A stretch of 64,000 bases of DNA from positions 23,262,954 to 23,326,953 of the forward strand of contig CP154954.1 in the NCBI GenBank assembly GCA_039621445.1. Direction: 5' to 3'. Below the pieces are notes generated by a model, which made no database searches, was not told where the DNA came from, and was given only the letters and a program-made list of their open reading frames with translations. The DNA comes from Euglena gracilis. Its lineage: Eukaryota > Euglenida > Euglenophyceae > Euglenales. Made by a program: the position numbers and the translations under genes. Shown here piece after piece: positions 48,450 through 61,023 of this stretch (positions are counted from its first letter, which is position 1; every line of letters begins with the position of its first letter).

Positions 48450-48670
48450 CCACCTATAACCCCCCCTGGGGTTATAGGATCCGGTTCGATGTTCGGCCCC
48501 CGGAGGGGGGGTTATAGGTGGGGGGTGGGTTATAGGTCCCCCTTTGTTTTGCCTTTGTTTGCCCTGTATTGAGGGGGGGGGGGTTATAGGTCCCGGTTTG
48601 GTGGTTGGTCCCAGGAGGGGGGGGGGTTATAGGATGGGGGGGGGGGTTATAGGTGGGAGGGGGGGTTTAA
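48450..48670. repeat. GGGGTTATAGG cluster
   Basis: Seven GGGGTTATAGG(T/A) words, one in a CCTATAACCCC-TGG-GGTTATAGG hairpin at 48458-48479, spread over alternating G runs. Confidence 0.8.
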
Positions 48671-50490
48671 GTTGGCGAAAATTGACCAGTATGTGCAATT
48701 TTGTGCAATTTTGTGCAATTTTGTACAATTTTTTTGCACTGCAATTTTTGACCCCCCGATGTGCAATTTCTCCCCCCCCTGCGGAAAGTGATCCCACCCA
48801 CTGTTGCGGGGGCTTGTTTTTTTTGTGGGGTTTCCTTTTTTTGATGTTGTTTTCAGTTGTTGTAAACCCCCCCTGAATAGAAGCCCCGATCCAAACCACG
48901 TCAAATTTGCTGCAAATGTTACTCTTGTGGATGGATCATTAAACGTAAACTCACCCAACCCTCATCTAGAGGTATTGCAAAAATTGGAGCCTATACTAGA
49001 CATTTACCCCCCACCCCCCACCCCCCCCCCCACACCCATGAAGAGCGGGCTACTATTCGGGGGTGGGCACTTTTCGGAATTTTGGTCGAAAACCAAGGGG
49101 GGGCTTCTATTCGGGGGGGGGGGGCACTATTTGGGGGGGGCTTCTATCAGGGGGGGGTTTAAAGTTTTTATAAAAACACCTTTTTTAAAAAAAAGTCCAT
49201 TCCCAAAATGCAGCCCCCTCCAAATTTGTAAACACCCTAGTTTATATTTTGGACACTCAAAGTTGGGGTCTGGGGGGTTGTTATTTGGAAATATCACAAA
49301 AGTCATGACAATGAAGGTTTTTGGGTCAATTTTGATTTCATGCTGATTGTTCCCTACGTTTTCTTCCCCTTCGCGCCTGTCAGGAGTCGGTGCTCAGGGG
49401 TGGTTCGGGTGACAATGAGGACGGGGTCATGGGAGGGGGTCACTCTGCGGGCTTGCTAAAATCAAAATGCCGTTAAATGCAAGGTTAGGCGTTAGGTCTC
49501 AAACCCCGGGCGGTGTCCTGAGCTGGTGAACTTAACAGGTGAAGTTCACCATTTTGAGGGTTTGGGCTAAATTTTTGATGTGTGAAATTTTGTGCTTTGT
49601 TCCTCAAAAATAGCCATTTCAATGCCGCCATTACAAGCGCAGGGTCCAAAATGAAGTTGCACCCCCCCCCTGCCAGTAAAGGCGGCGGTCCGTTACAGCC
49701 CTCCCGAGACAGATCAAAATTTTAAGACCAGAAATGGCCATTTTGGACCAAACAAAAGGCCTCAATTTTTTGGCACCAGATTTTGGTTTTTGTTCAAAGG
49801 GGGGGTTAGCACAGTTGGGACCCCATGAACCTCCCCCCTGTCTCGATGCAGCAGAGCAAGAAGTGCCAAAAATGAAAAAAAAATGGAACTGAGACCCCCC
49901 TTCTCAGCCAAAGGAGCCTGGTGAGAGACTTGGTCGACGATCCCCCCCCCAGTTTTCGGCTATGTGGGGGGGAAATCCATGTAAAGAAGGGTGCAAGCTA
50001 AATGATTGCGGAAATTTGATTTTCCCGTCTTTAAATTCTGCCCTTTGGAAGTTTTTACGCAAGTTCCTGGTCCAGTTTGTACCTTGATCAAAAGCCCTTT
50101 CAAGAGCTGGTGATATCTGGTGATATCCACAGTGTAAATTGAAATTCCTCAGAAGATAAATTTTGGGGTTGGAAAATCTTCATTTCGGACTTTTTTGAAT
50201 TAAATTTCTGCAACATTGCACCCTGAGCCTAAAACCCTAAATTTTAGGCGTCCTGGGAGATATCACTTCCCCCTGTTTACACTACCAGGTTCTCGAGGAA
50301 ACATCTTTCAATTTGAGGCCCAGAGGGGTCGGCACATCCCACCCCTTTGAAGCCCCCCAGCCCCCCCCCCCCCTTCATAGCCTGACCCCCTCGGCACGGC
50401 ATGCCGACCCAAAAGCTGATTTCTGGAGTTTTCGCCGACGCCAACGGCGCCAGCTGGCCAAAAAAAAAACACCCAAATTCGGGGACGGGG
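48671..50490. other. Non-coding; TTCTATTCGGGGG words, otherwise nothing recognised
   Basis: GGGCTTCTATTCGGGGG at 49100 with a relative at 49044 and GAATAGAAGCCCC inverted at 48876. 49150-50490 has scattered homopolymers and no recognised gene. Confidence 0.5.
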
Positions 50491-50494
50491 GGGG

Positions 50495-50635
50495 GGGTGG
50501 GTAGTCGGCCGACTAGTCGGCTGACTACCCAAAATGGTCGGCCGACTTGGTCTGGTCGGCAGCTGGTCGGCGAAACAGGGTGGGGAGGGGTAGTGGGTAG
50601 TCGGCCGACAAGTCGACTGACCACCCACCCCAATG
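50495..50635. repeat. AGTCGGCCGACT cluster 2
   Basis: GGGTAGTCGGCCGACTAGTCGGCTGACTACCC is a perfect-armed foldback (50508-50539); further GGTCGGCCGAC and AGTCGGCCGACAAGTCGACT follow. Confidence 0.85.
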
Positions 50636-50639
50636 TACT

Positions 50640-51376
50640 GATGGGCCAAGTTCGCCGACTTTTAAGCCCCCACCCCTCTGAACAAATTCCTAATCAGACT
50701 GGTGGGCTATCATAAAAAATGGCTTCTGGCTGGCCCAAATCACACAGAAATGGTCCAGATGGGGTCAAAATGAGCGTCCAGTACCGGTATGATTAACCAC
50801 AGATGGTAATGCAACGTCCGTGGGGGGGGGTGAGTTGGGTTGTGGGACTCCAAAGGGGTAGAACACCATTGATAGACAAAGATTGCATGAAAATCTTTTT
50901 AAAATGACAGTGCTCTGTATCTTGAGGTCAGAAAACTCCATCCCCCCCCCCCCCCACCACGCCCCCAACCGCCCCCCTCCCCCCACCGGACCCCCCCCCC
51001 TCAAAAACCAATACCCCTTTGTGTAGGCAATATAACATGGGGACTAAAGCCCTCAACGTGGGCAAAATACTAGGCCCCCCCTCAAATAGCAAAATCCTTT
51101 AACTTTGGCCAAAAACTCGAGGGGCAAAGTCGTTTTTTGTTCGGCATTTTGATATGGGTGGGGGGGGCTCCGCCCCCCACACCCCCCCTCAAATACAAAA
51201 TCCCTTCACGTTGGCCAAAATACTCGGGTAAGTCCTTTCGAGTGTTTTTTTCTTTTGAATGAGTCACTGGGTCATTTTGACTGTGTTTTCCTTGTCACCG
51301 TATGGAAAATCTCATAGGCAAGCGTATGATTCTGCTAAAAGGTGGCCAAAAACGAAGATTTTTATTGCAAATCTTT
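50640..51376. other. Non-coding; C-runs and relatives of 40120-40260
   Basis: C and G tracts; words CCTTYAACTTTGGCCAAAA, ACTCGGGTAAGTCCTTT at 51090-51240 match 40134-40280. No gene. Confidence 0.5.
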
Positions 51377-51475
51377 GCATATTCACCCCCGATTGGGGGG
51401 ATCTAGAGCCATTTGGGAGGGGTTTGGCTGGTTTTCGGATGATTTGGACAAACGTTTTTTTTTTGAGGGGGGGCC
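51377..51475 (+). repeat. Dispersed GCATATTCACCCCC repeat, copy 2
   Basis: As at 40366; here directly left of the inverted-repeat element at 51512. Confidence 0.82.
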
Positions 51476-51511
51476 TTAAAAGTTGGCGAACTTGGCCTGT
51501 TAGTACATTAG

Positions 51512-52001
51512 AGTGGGTAGTCGGCCGACTACAGCGGCACCCCGATCTTCCCCCCCCCCCCGAATACTCCCCCCCCATTTTCGGCCAATTTTTGGAATCC
51601 GGGTGTGTTCCAAAAAACAGCTGAATAATTTCCCTCCCCCCAAAATTCGGAACACCGACCATGGTTGCAAACACAAAGAAGAGGTTCTCATTCTCTTCGC
51701 AAACCGGAAAGTCACTTCCTGGGGCGCAAATTCAGTGCCAGAGAACGAGCCAATTTGGCATCGAGGTCAGACTGTGCAGCGTCAGCTGCCTCCCCATCAC
51801 TGGGAATGTCGGCAATGGGGGGCGCGACAACACCGTCTTCCTGGGACAGTGGAAATCAAAGGCAGTGTTCCTGAAGGAGGCTAAAATCCGCAATGCACCC
51901 AAAAAACAGCTGAATATTCCCCCCCTCAAATTTCGGGGATTTTGGCCGCCCAAGGGGGGGGGATTGATCGGGGTGCCGCTGTAGTTGGTTGACTACCCAC
52001 T
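51512..52001. mobile_element. Small terminal-inverted-repeat element (490 bp)
   Basis: Ends are 36-bp inverted repeats, 33 of 36 matching: AGTGGGTAGTC, then CGGCCG-type centre, then ACTACAGCGGCACCCCGATC. Inside, CCAAAAAACAGCTGAATA is directly repeated (51611, 51900) and the middle (51660-51900) reads short protein-like sequence (SVSCLPITGNVGNGGRDNT) of unknown origin. No clear target duplication. It resembles a MITE or a non-autonomous element carrying a gene scrap. Confidence 0.68.
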
Positions 52002-52159
52002 CCCCCCCTCCCCCAGTCTACTGTCTGGGCCCTTTTTTTTTTTAACATTCGCCCCTCAAATGGCCCCATTTTACTAAATTTGTCTTCTTTGAGGTCACTT
52101 TCATCTTTCATAGAGAACTTTTGAGGTTTTTTGATCTTTATTTCCTTTTTTTTATTATC

Positions 52160-53173
52160 TTTTTTTGAATATTTTCAGCAAAACTGTGCTCTTTCCAACT
52201 TTTAAGTACTCCTTTTTCGATTTTTTTGTCGACTTTTTTGACCCGGTTTTGACCCAAAGTCAAAGGGTCGGCAATAGCCCAAAACGGGGCGCCGGCGGGT
52301 CGAACAAAACGCTCATTTTTCGGCTCAAAAACAGTTTTTCGGGTCGGGAGGTCACAAAAAAATCGTTTTCGATGGTTTCGGGGCGAAAAAAAAATTTTTC
52401 GATATTTTTCGACTTTTTTGACCCGGTTTTGACCCAAAATCAATGGGTTGGCGGCCCAAAAAGGGGCCCTGGCGGGTCGAAAAACGCTCATTTTCAGCTC
52501 AAAAACACTTTTTCCGGGTCCGGGAGGCCAAAAAACATGGTTTTGGGCGAAAAATTTTTTTTCGATTTTTTTCGACTTTTTTGACCCAGTTTTGACCCAA
52601 AGTCAATGGGTTGGCGAACCAAAACGGGGCGCTGGCGGGTCGAAAAACGCTCATTTTCAGCTCAAAAACACTTTTTCCGGGTCCGGGAGGCCAAAAACAT
52701 GGTTTTGGGCGAAAAAATTTTTTCGATTTTTTTCGACTTTTTGGCCCGAAAACGGCTAAGTCGGACAGTGGGAAAAGTGCGCAAAACGGCCATTTGGACC
52801 GAAAAACGGCCGTATCTCGGGCTAGGCGGGGAGTTGGCCCAAACTGCGAATACCGGTGGATAGGGCGTCCCAAAGTTGTGGAATGAGGTACTCTTTAGTT
52901 TTTCTCAACTCCCCGGCGTTTTCGAGATATTTTGAATTTTTCGATTTTTTGACCCCAAAAATGACCCCCTGTTGCCGGTCCAACAAACTTTCTTTGGAAA
53001 AAAAACGGTAGACAACTTTTTTGCTCGGGCCAGATCTCCGGCCTGGCGCGGAGTTGCGGGCAACCTAAGGGCTCTGGACAAACTAGGGACCGTCTCCTAA
53101 CCTATAGGCTATTAACCTTTCGGGTCCCGAAATCAGGTCACATCGATAATCCTCGGGTGCCCGGGCCTACTCA

Positions 53174-53247
<74 letters not shown>

Positions 53248-53291
53248 GGTAAGCTTCGCTCTTACTCTAAAGAGATAAGAGCTCAGCGACC
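52160..53291 (+). repeat. Satellite tier 1, unit 1
   Basis: Three 163-175-bp monomers (ACGCTCATTT at 52309, 52484, 52647) with GACCCGGTTTTGACCCAAA and GGTCGAAAAACGC, then a ~430-bp unique part (GGCTAAGTCGGACAGTGGG ... CTATTAACCTTTCGGGTCCC), a G72 run (53174-53246) and the tag 53248-53291. Confidence 0.93.
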
Positions 53292-54218
53292 AGGGTGTGA
53301 CGTAGAGCTGAGCTCTTTGGGGGACCATTCCGGCTCGGCCGGCGAAAAACGCTCATTTTCAGCTCAAAAACATGTTTTCCGGGTCCAGGAGGCTCAAAAA
53401 CATGGTTTTGGGCGAAAAATTTTTTTCGATATTTTTCGACTTTTTTGACCCGGTTTTGACCCAAAATCAATGGGTTGGCGGCCCAAAAAGGGGCCCTGGC
53501 GGGTCGAAAAACGCTCATTTTCAGCTCAAAAACGCTTTTTCCGGGTCCGGGAGGCCAAAAAACATGGTTTTGGGCGAAAAAAATTTTTTCGATTTTTTTC
53601 GACTTTTTTGACCCAGTTTTGACCCAAAGTCAATGGGTTGGCGAACCAAAACGGGGCGCTGGCGGGTCGAAAAACGCTCATTTTCAGCTCAAAAACACTT
53701 TTTCCGGGTCCGGGAGGCCCAAAAACATGGTTTTGGGCGAAAAAAAATTTTCGATTTTTTTCGACTTTTTGGCCCGAAAACGGCTAAGTCGGACAGTGGG
53801 AAAAGTGCGCAAAACGGCCATTTGGACCGAAAAACGGCCATATCTCGGCCCAGGCGGGGAGTTGGCCCAAACTGCGAATACCGGTGGATAGGGCGTCCCA
53901 AAGTTGTGGAATGAGGTACTCTTTAGTTTTTCTCAACTCCCCAGCGTTTTCGAGATATTTTGAATTTTTCGATTTTTTGACCCCAAAAATGACCCCTTTT
54001 GCCGGTCCAACAAAATTTCTTTGGAAAAAAAACGGTAGACAACTTTTTTGCTCGGGCCAGATCTCCGGCGTGGCGCGGAGTTGCGGGCAACCTAAGGGCT
54101 CTGGACAAACTAGGGACCGTCTCCTAACCTATAGGCTATTAACCTTTCGGGTCCCGAAATCCAATCACATCGATAATCCTCGGGGGCCCGAGCCTACTCA
54201 GGGCGGGGCGGGGGGGGG

Positions 54219-54262
<44 letters not shown>

Positions 54263-54315
54263 CGGGGGGGTGGTAAGCTTCGCTCTTACTCTAAAGAGAT
54301 AAGAGCTCAGCGACC
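53292..54315 (+). repeat. Satellite tier 1, unit 2
   Basis: Same order as unit 1; monomers start near 53349, 53511, 53674; the tag is at 54272-54315. Nearly identical to unit 3. Confidence 0.95.
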
Positions 54316-55348
54316 AGGGTGTGACGTAGAGCTGAGCTCTTTGGGGGACCATTCCGGCCCGGCCGGCGAAAAACGCTCATTTTCAGCTCAAAAACATGTT
54401 TTCCGGGTCCTGGAGGCCAAAAAACATGGTTTTGGGCGAAAAAAATTTTTTCGATTTTTTTCGACTTTTTTGACCCGGTTTTGACCCAAAATCAATGGGT
54501 TGGCGGCCCAAAAAGGGGCCCTGGCGGTTCGAAAAACGCTCATTTTCAGCTCAAAAACACTTTTTCCGGGTCCGGGAGGCCAAAAAACACGGTTTTGGGT
54601 GAAAAAAAATTTTTCGATTTTTTTCGACTTTTTTGACCCGGTTTTGACCCAAAGTCAATGGGTTGGCGAACCAAAACGGGGCGCCGGCAGGTCGAAAAAC
54701 GCTCGTTTTCGGCCCAAAAACACTTTTTCCGGGTCCGGGAGGCCCAAAAACATGGTTTTGGGCGAAAAAAATTTTTTCGATTTTTTTTGACTTTTTGGCC
54801 CGAAAACGGCTAAGTCGGACAGTGGGAAAAGTGCGCAAAACGGCCATTTGGACCGAAAAACGGCCGTATCTCGGGCTAGGCGGGGAGTTGGCCCAAACTG
54901 CGCATACCGGTGGATAGGGCGTCCCAAAGTTGTGGAATGAGGTACTCTTTAGTTTTTCTCAACTCCCCAGCGTTTTCGAGATATTTTGAATTTTTCGATT
55001 TTTTGACCCCAAAAATGACCCCTTTTGCCGGTCCAACAAAATTTCTTTGGAAAAAAAACGGTAGACAACTTTTTTGCTCGGGCCAGATCTCCGGCCTGGC
55101 GCGGAGTTGCGGGCAACCTAAGGGCTCTGGACAAACTAGGGACCGTCTCCTAACCTATAGGCTATTAACCTTTCGGGTCCCGAAATCCAATCACATCGAT
55201 AATCCTCGGGGGCCCGAGCCTACTCAGGGGGGGAGGAGGGGCGGGGGGCGGGGGGGGGGGGGGGGTGGGGGGGGGGGGGGGATGGGGGGGGTGTTGGGGG
55301 GGGTGGTAAGCTTCGCTCTTACTCTAAAGAGATAAGAGCTCAGCGACC
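54316..55348 (+). repeat. Satellite tier 1, unit 3
   Basis: Monomers near 54373, 54536, 54699; tag at 55305-55348, after a G-rich tract broken by A, C and T. Confidence 0.95.
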
Positions 55349-55472
55349 CCCCCCTACCCCTTACCACGGTCGGGTCGACCACCATTTTCCAGCAATCCCC
55401 CCCTTTGTGAACTTTTAAGCCCCGGCTTTTGAGGACTACAGCCGGCTGTTCAGAAACGTGATAAATTGGCCC

Positions 55473-55623
55473 CTACAAGGTACCAGCTACCCCAAAGAGC
55501 CGCCCAACTAGGGTTAATACACATGGGGGGACCCTCGCTCGGCGCCTTCGGCGCCTCGCTCTGGTCCCCCCATGTTTTTAACCCTAGTTGGACGGCTCTT
55601 TGGGTTCGCTGGTTACCTTGTAG
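55473..55623. repeat. 150-bp foldback in tier-2 unit 1
   Basis: Arms run from CTACAAGGTACCAGC through AAAGAGCCGCCCAACTAGGG and CATGGGGGGACC to GGCGCCTTCGGCGCC at the tip, and back to GCTGGTTACCTTGTAG. About 70 bp per arm with few mismatches. Copies at 58436-58586 and 61165-61314. Confidence 0.92.
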
Positions 55624-56148
55624 AGACCAATCTAACAACGTTGAGCGGGAAATGTTCTGCTGTTTGGACAAGAATCGTAACCCTAACCCCACTCCTTCAA
55701 ATAGCCTCATAAATTCTTTTTGGGCACAGGAAAACGCCATCAGCAAATTCTTTTGCAGGGCGCCTTCGGCGCCCTAGGTCAACTTTTTTTGCCAAAAGTG
55801 GCCCAAAATGGACATTTTCCCCTCATGTTTTTGCATATTCACCCCCAATTGGGGGGTTCTGGAGCCATTAGGGTGGGTTTTGACTGGTTTAGGGGTGATT
55901 TGGACATAAGTTTTTTTGAGGGTCCCCCCCTACCCCCCCCCCCTACCCCCTACCCTACCAGGTTTTGAATAGTGCTGAGCTCTTGATAAGCGCGCCCCCA
56001 CCACCGACGGTCCGGCCCGGCCCGGCCCGGCCGGCGGCCCGGCGTCCCAGCGAATCGTTTCGGGCCCAAAAATTTTTTTCGATTTTTTTCGACTTTTTTG
56101 ACCGGGTTTGACCCAAAGTCAATGGGTCGGCGGCCCAAAACGGGGCGC

Positions 56149-56974
56149 TGGCCATCATGACCAATGATGGCCATCATTGGTCATGATGGCCATCATGGGC
56201 CATGATGGCCATCATTGGTCGTGATGGCCATCATTGGTCATGATGGGCATCATGGGTCATGATGGCCATCATGGGTCATGATGGCCATCATTGGTCATGA
56301 TGGCCATCATTGGTCGTGATGGCCATCATTGGTCATGATGGCCATCATGGGTCATGATGGCCATCATTGGTCCTGATGGCCATCATTGGTCATGATGGCC
56401 ATCAGGGGTCATGATGGCCATCAGGGGTCATGATTGCCATCATTGGGCATGATGGCCATCATTGGTCATGATGGCCATCATTGGTCATGATGGCCATCAT
56501 TGGTCATGATGGCCATCATTGGTCATGATGGCCATCATTGGATTGGTCATGATGGCCATCATTGGTCATGATGGCCATCATTGGTCATGATGGGCCTCAG
56601 GGGTCATGATGGCCATCATTGGTCATGATGGCCATCATTGGTCATGATGGCCATCATTGGTCATGATGGCCATCATTGGTCATGATGGCCATCATTGGTC
56701 ATGATGGCCATCATTGGTCATGATGGCCATCATTGGTCATGATGGCCATCATTGGTCATGATGGCCATCATTGGTCATGATGGCCATCATTGGTCATGAT
56801 GGCCATCATTGGTCATGATGGCCATCATTGGTCCTGATGGCCATCATTGGTCATGATGGCCATCATTGCCCATGATGGTCATCATGGGTCATCATGCACA
56901 TTATGACCCATGATTGGCATCACCGGTCATGATGCGCATCATGGCCATCACAGGCCATGATGGCCATTATGGTC
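56149..56974. repeat. 19-bp palindromic minisatellite, array 1
   Basis: About 43 units of TGGTC + ATGATGGCCATCAT. The 14-bp core is a perfect palindrome. Variants (GGGTC, GGTCG, GGTCC, AGGGG) are shared in order with the other arrays, so the arrays were copied with the whole unit. Confidence 0.96.
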
Positions 56975-58261
56975 GAAAAACGCCCATTTTCGGCTCGAAA
57001 ACCCCTTTTCCGGGTCCAGGAGGCCAAAAAACATCGTTTCGGGCAAAAAAAAATTTTTCAATTTTTTTTCGACTTTTTTGACCCGGTTTTGGCCCGAAGT
57101 CAATGGGTTGGCGGCCCAGAACGGGGCGCTGGCGGGTCGAAAAACGCTCATTTTTTTTTTTCGGCTCAAAACAAACAACGTTTTTTTTTTTTTTGGGCAA
57201 AAGCTATTTTTTTTTCTTTTTTTTTTTTTTTTTTTTTTTTTATGTTGTCCGGGAGGCCAAAAAACATCGTTTTGGGCAAAAAAAAAAATTTCGATTTTTT
57301 TTGACTTTTTTGACCCGGTTTTGGCCCGAAGTCAATGGGTTGGCGGCCCAGAACGGGGTGCTGGCGGGTCGAAAAACGCTCATTTTCGGCTCAAAAACAG
57401 TTTTTCCAGGTCTGGGAGGCCAAAAAACATCGTTTTGGGCAAAAAAAAATTTTTCGATTTTTTCGATTTTTTTGGCCGAAAATGGCTAAGTCGAACAGTG
57501 GAAAACGTGTACAAAATGGCCAAAATTGGCCGAAAAAACGGCCGTATCTCGGGCTAGGCGGTGAGCTGGGATGAAACCAAAATCACAGTAGATAGAGCGT
57601 TCCAAGGGCTTCAATTTAGGTCTCTGGACATTTCCTTTGATTTTGCATCATTTTCGAGAAATTTTGAAAACATCGATTTTTTGACCCCCCACCCCCGAAA
57701 ACGGCTAAGTCGAACAGAGGGAAAAGTGTACAAAACGGCCAGCTGCGCCGAAAACGGCCGTATCTCGGGCTAGGCGGGGAGTTGCGGGGAAATCAAAATA
57801 CCGGTAGATGGGGCGTTCCAAGGGCTTCAAATTAGGTCTCCGGACATTTCCTTTGATTTGGCTTCATTTTGGAGATATTTTGAAAATTGACATTTTTTGG
57901 CCGTCCAAAGGGGGGGGGGCTCATCCAGGGGGGGCGGGTAAATCCTACCGAGTTTGGACCCCTTCGCGCGTGAATAACTCGGGCCTGGCGGGGAGTTGGG
58001 GGTCCAACCCAGGTGATTCGGAAACTAGGAATCCAGTCGCTCGCGACTGAAAAAAAAAATTCCGGGAACCGGGCCGGGATCATGGTGATAATCCGTCGGT
58101 TCCCGAGGTGGCCCCGACCCGGGGGGGGGGGGGCCCGGGGGCGGGGGGGGGCGGGGGGGGGGGGCCCGGGGGCGGGGGGGGGGAGGGGGGGGGTCGAGGG
58201 GGGGGGTTTCGCCAGGGGTAAGCTTCGCTCTTACCCATAAAGGGATAAGAGCTCAGCGACC

Positions 58262-61023
58262 CCCCCCCTACCCCCCACCCCCCCCCTACCCTACCCTACC
58301 CCCCCCTACCCCCCCCCTACCCCTTACCACGGTCGGGTCGACCACCATTTTCCAGCAATCCCCCCCTTTGTGAACTTTTAAGCCCCGGCTTTTGAGGACT
58401 ACAGCCGGCTGTTCAGAAACGTGATAAATTGGCCCCTACAAGGTACCAGCTACCCCAAAGAGCCGCCCAACTAGGGTTAATACACATGGGGGGACCCTCG
58501 CTCGGCGCCTTCGGCGCCTCGCTCTGGTCCCCCCATGTTTTTAACCCTAGTTGGACGGCTCTTTGGGTTCGCTGGTTACCTTGTAGAGACCAATCTAACA
58601 ACGTTGAGCGGGAAATGTTCTGCTGTTTGGACAAGAATCGTAACCCTAACCCCACTCCTTCAAATAGCCTCATAAATTCTTTTTGGGCACAGGAAAACGC
58701 CATCAGCAAATTCTTTTGCAGGGCGCCTTCGGCGCCCTAGGTCAACTTTTTTGCCAAAAGTGGCCCAAAATGGACATTTTCCCCTCATGTTTTTGCATAT
58801 TCACCCCCAATTGGGGGGTTCTGGAGCCATTAGGGTGGGTTTTGACTGGTTTAGGGGTGATTTGGACATAAGTTTTTTTGAGGGTCCCCCCCTACCCCCC
58901 CCCCTACCCCCTACCCTACCAGGTTTTGAATAGTGCTGAGCTCTTGATAAGCGCGCCCCCACCACCGACGGTCCGGCCCGGCCCGGCCCGGCCGGCGGCC
59001 CGGCGTCCCAGCGAATCGTTTCGGGCCCAAAAATTTTTTTCGATTTTTTTCGACTTTTTTGACCGGGTTTGACCCAAAGTCAATGGGTCGGCGGCCCAAA
59101 ACGGGGCGCTGGCCATCATGACCAATGATGGCCATCATTGGTCATGATGGCCATCATGGGCCATGATGGCCATCATTGGTCGTGATGGCCATCATTGGTC
59201 ATGATGGGCATCATGGGTCATGATGGCCATCATGGGTCATGATGGCCATCATTGGTCATGATGGCCATCATTGGTCGTGATGGCCATCATTGGTCATGAT
59301 GGCCATCATGGTTCATGATGGCCATCATTGGTCCTGATGGCCATCATTGGTCCTGATGGCCATCATTGGTCATGATGGCCATCAGGGGTCATGATTGCCA
59401 TCATTGGGCATGATGGCCATCATTGGTCATGATGGCCATCATTGGTCATGATGGCCATCATTGGTCATGATGGCCATCATTGGATTGGTCATGATGGCCA
59501 TCATTGGTCATGATGGGCCTCAGGGGTCATGATGGCCATCATTGGTCATGATGGCCATCATTGGTCATGATGGCCATCATTGGTCATGATGGCCATCATT
59601 GGTCATGATGGCCATCATTGGTCATGATGGCCATCATTGGTCATGATGGCCATCATTGGTCATGATGGCCATCATTGGTCATGATGGCCATCATTGGTCA
59701 TGATGGCCATCATTGGTCCTGATGGCCATCATTGGTCCTGATGGCCATCATTGGTCATGATGGCCATCATTGCCCATGATGGTCATCATGGGTCATCATG
59801 CACATTATGACCCATGATTGGCATCACCGGTCATGATGCGCATCATGGCCATCACAGGCCATGATGGCCATTATGGTCGAAAAACGCCCATTTTCGGCTC
59901 GAAAACCCCTTTTCCGGGTCCAGGAGGCCAAAAAACATCGTTTCGGGCAAAAAAAAATTTTTCGATTTTTTTCGACTTTTTTGACCCGGTTTTGGCCCGA
60001 AGTCAATGGGTTGGCGGCCCAGAACGGGGCGCTGGCGGGTCGAAAAACGCTCATTTTCGGCTCAAAAACAGTTTTTTCCGGTCGTCGTTTGGGCAAAAAA
60101 ATTTTTCGATTTTTTTTTGACTTTTTCTTTTGGCCCGAAGTCAATGGGTTGGCGGCCCAGAACGGGGTGCTGGCGGGTCGAAAAACGCTCATTTTCGGCT
60201 CAAAAACAGTTTTTCCAGGTCCGGGAGGCCAAAAAACATCGTTTTGGGCAAAAAAAATTTTTGGTTTTTTTTCGATTTTTTTGGCCGAAAATGGCTAAGT
60301 CGAACAGTGGAAAACGTGTACAAAATGGCCAAAATTGGCCGAAAAAACGGCCGTATCTCGGGCTAGGCGGTGAGCTGCGATGAAACCAAAATCACAGTAG
60401 ATAGAGCGTTCCAAGGGCTTCAATTTAGGTCTCTGGACATTTCCTTTGATTTTGCATCATTTTCGAGAAATTTTGAAAACATCGATTTTTTGACCCCCCA
60501 CCCCCCGAAAACGGCCAAGTCGAACAGAGGGAAAAGTGTACAAAACGGCCAGCTGCGCCGAAAACGGCCGTATCTCGGGCTAGGCGGGGAGTTGCGGGGA
60601 AATCAAAATACCGGTAGATGGGGCGTTCCAAGGGCTTCAAATTAGGTCTCCGGACATTTCCTTTGATTTGGCTTCATTTTGGAGATATTTTGAAAATTGA
60701 CATTTTTTGGCCGTCCAAAGGGGGGGGGGCTCATCCAGGGGGGGGGTGGCGAATCCTACCGAGTTTGGACCCCTTCGCGCGTGAATAACTCGGGCCTGGC
60801 GGGGAGTTGGGGGTCCAACCCAGGTGATTCGGAAACTAGGAATCCAGTCGCTCGCGACTGAAAAAAAAATTCCGGGAACCGGGCCGGGATCATGGTGATA
60901 ATCCGTCGGTTCCCGAGGTGCCCCGCGGGGGGGGGGGGGGGGGTGGGGGGGGGGGTTCGGGGGGGGTTTTCCCCCAGTGGTAAGCTTCGCTCTTACCCAT
61001 AAAGGGATAAGAGCTCAGCGACC
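58262..61023 (+). repeat. Satellite tier 2, unit 2 (2.76 kb)
   Basis: Same layout as unit 1, without the T-run insertion. Foldback 58436-58586, tag 60979-61023. Confidence 0.95.
59111..59878. repeat. 19-bp palindromic minisatellite, array 2
   Basis: About 40 units, slightly shorter than array 1 through loss of a few units. Confidence 0.96.

Larger units (their letters stand above)
55349..58261 (+). repeat. Satellite tier 2, unit 1 (2.9 kb)
   Basis: Order: C-rich start, 150-bp foldback (55473-55623), GGGCGCC-TTC-GGCGCCC (55757-55773), GCATATTCACCCCC repeat, part of a 163-bp monomer, 19-bp minisatellite, 163-bp monomers (one with a T-run insertion at 57150-57245), two 219-bp monomers, G tract, tag 58217-58261. 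Confidence 0.95.

Noticed and set aside
52400-55000. Repeated ORFs of 80-140 codons rich in Phe/Lys
   Set aside because: They recur only because the 163-bp satellite is open in several frames; no protein character.
58262-58330. Telomere repeats (CCCTACCC, CCCTAACCC at 55680 and 63975)
   Set aside because: Irregular C-rich words, not a regular hexamer or heptamer array, and they occur inside repeated units.
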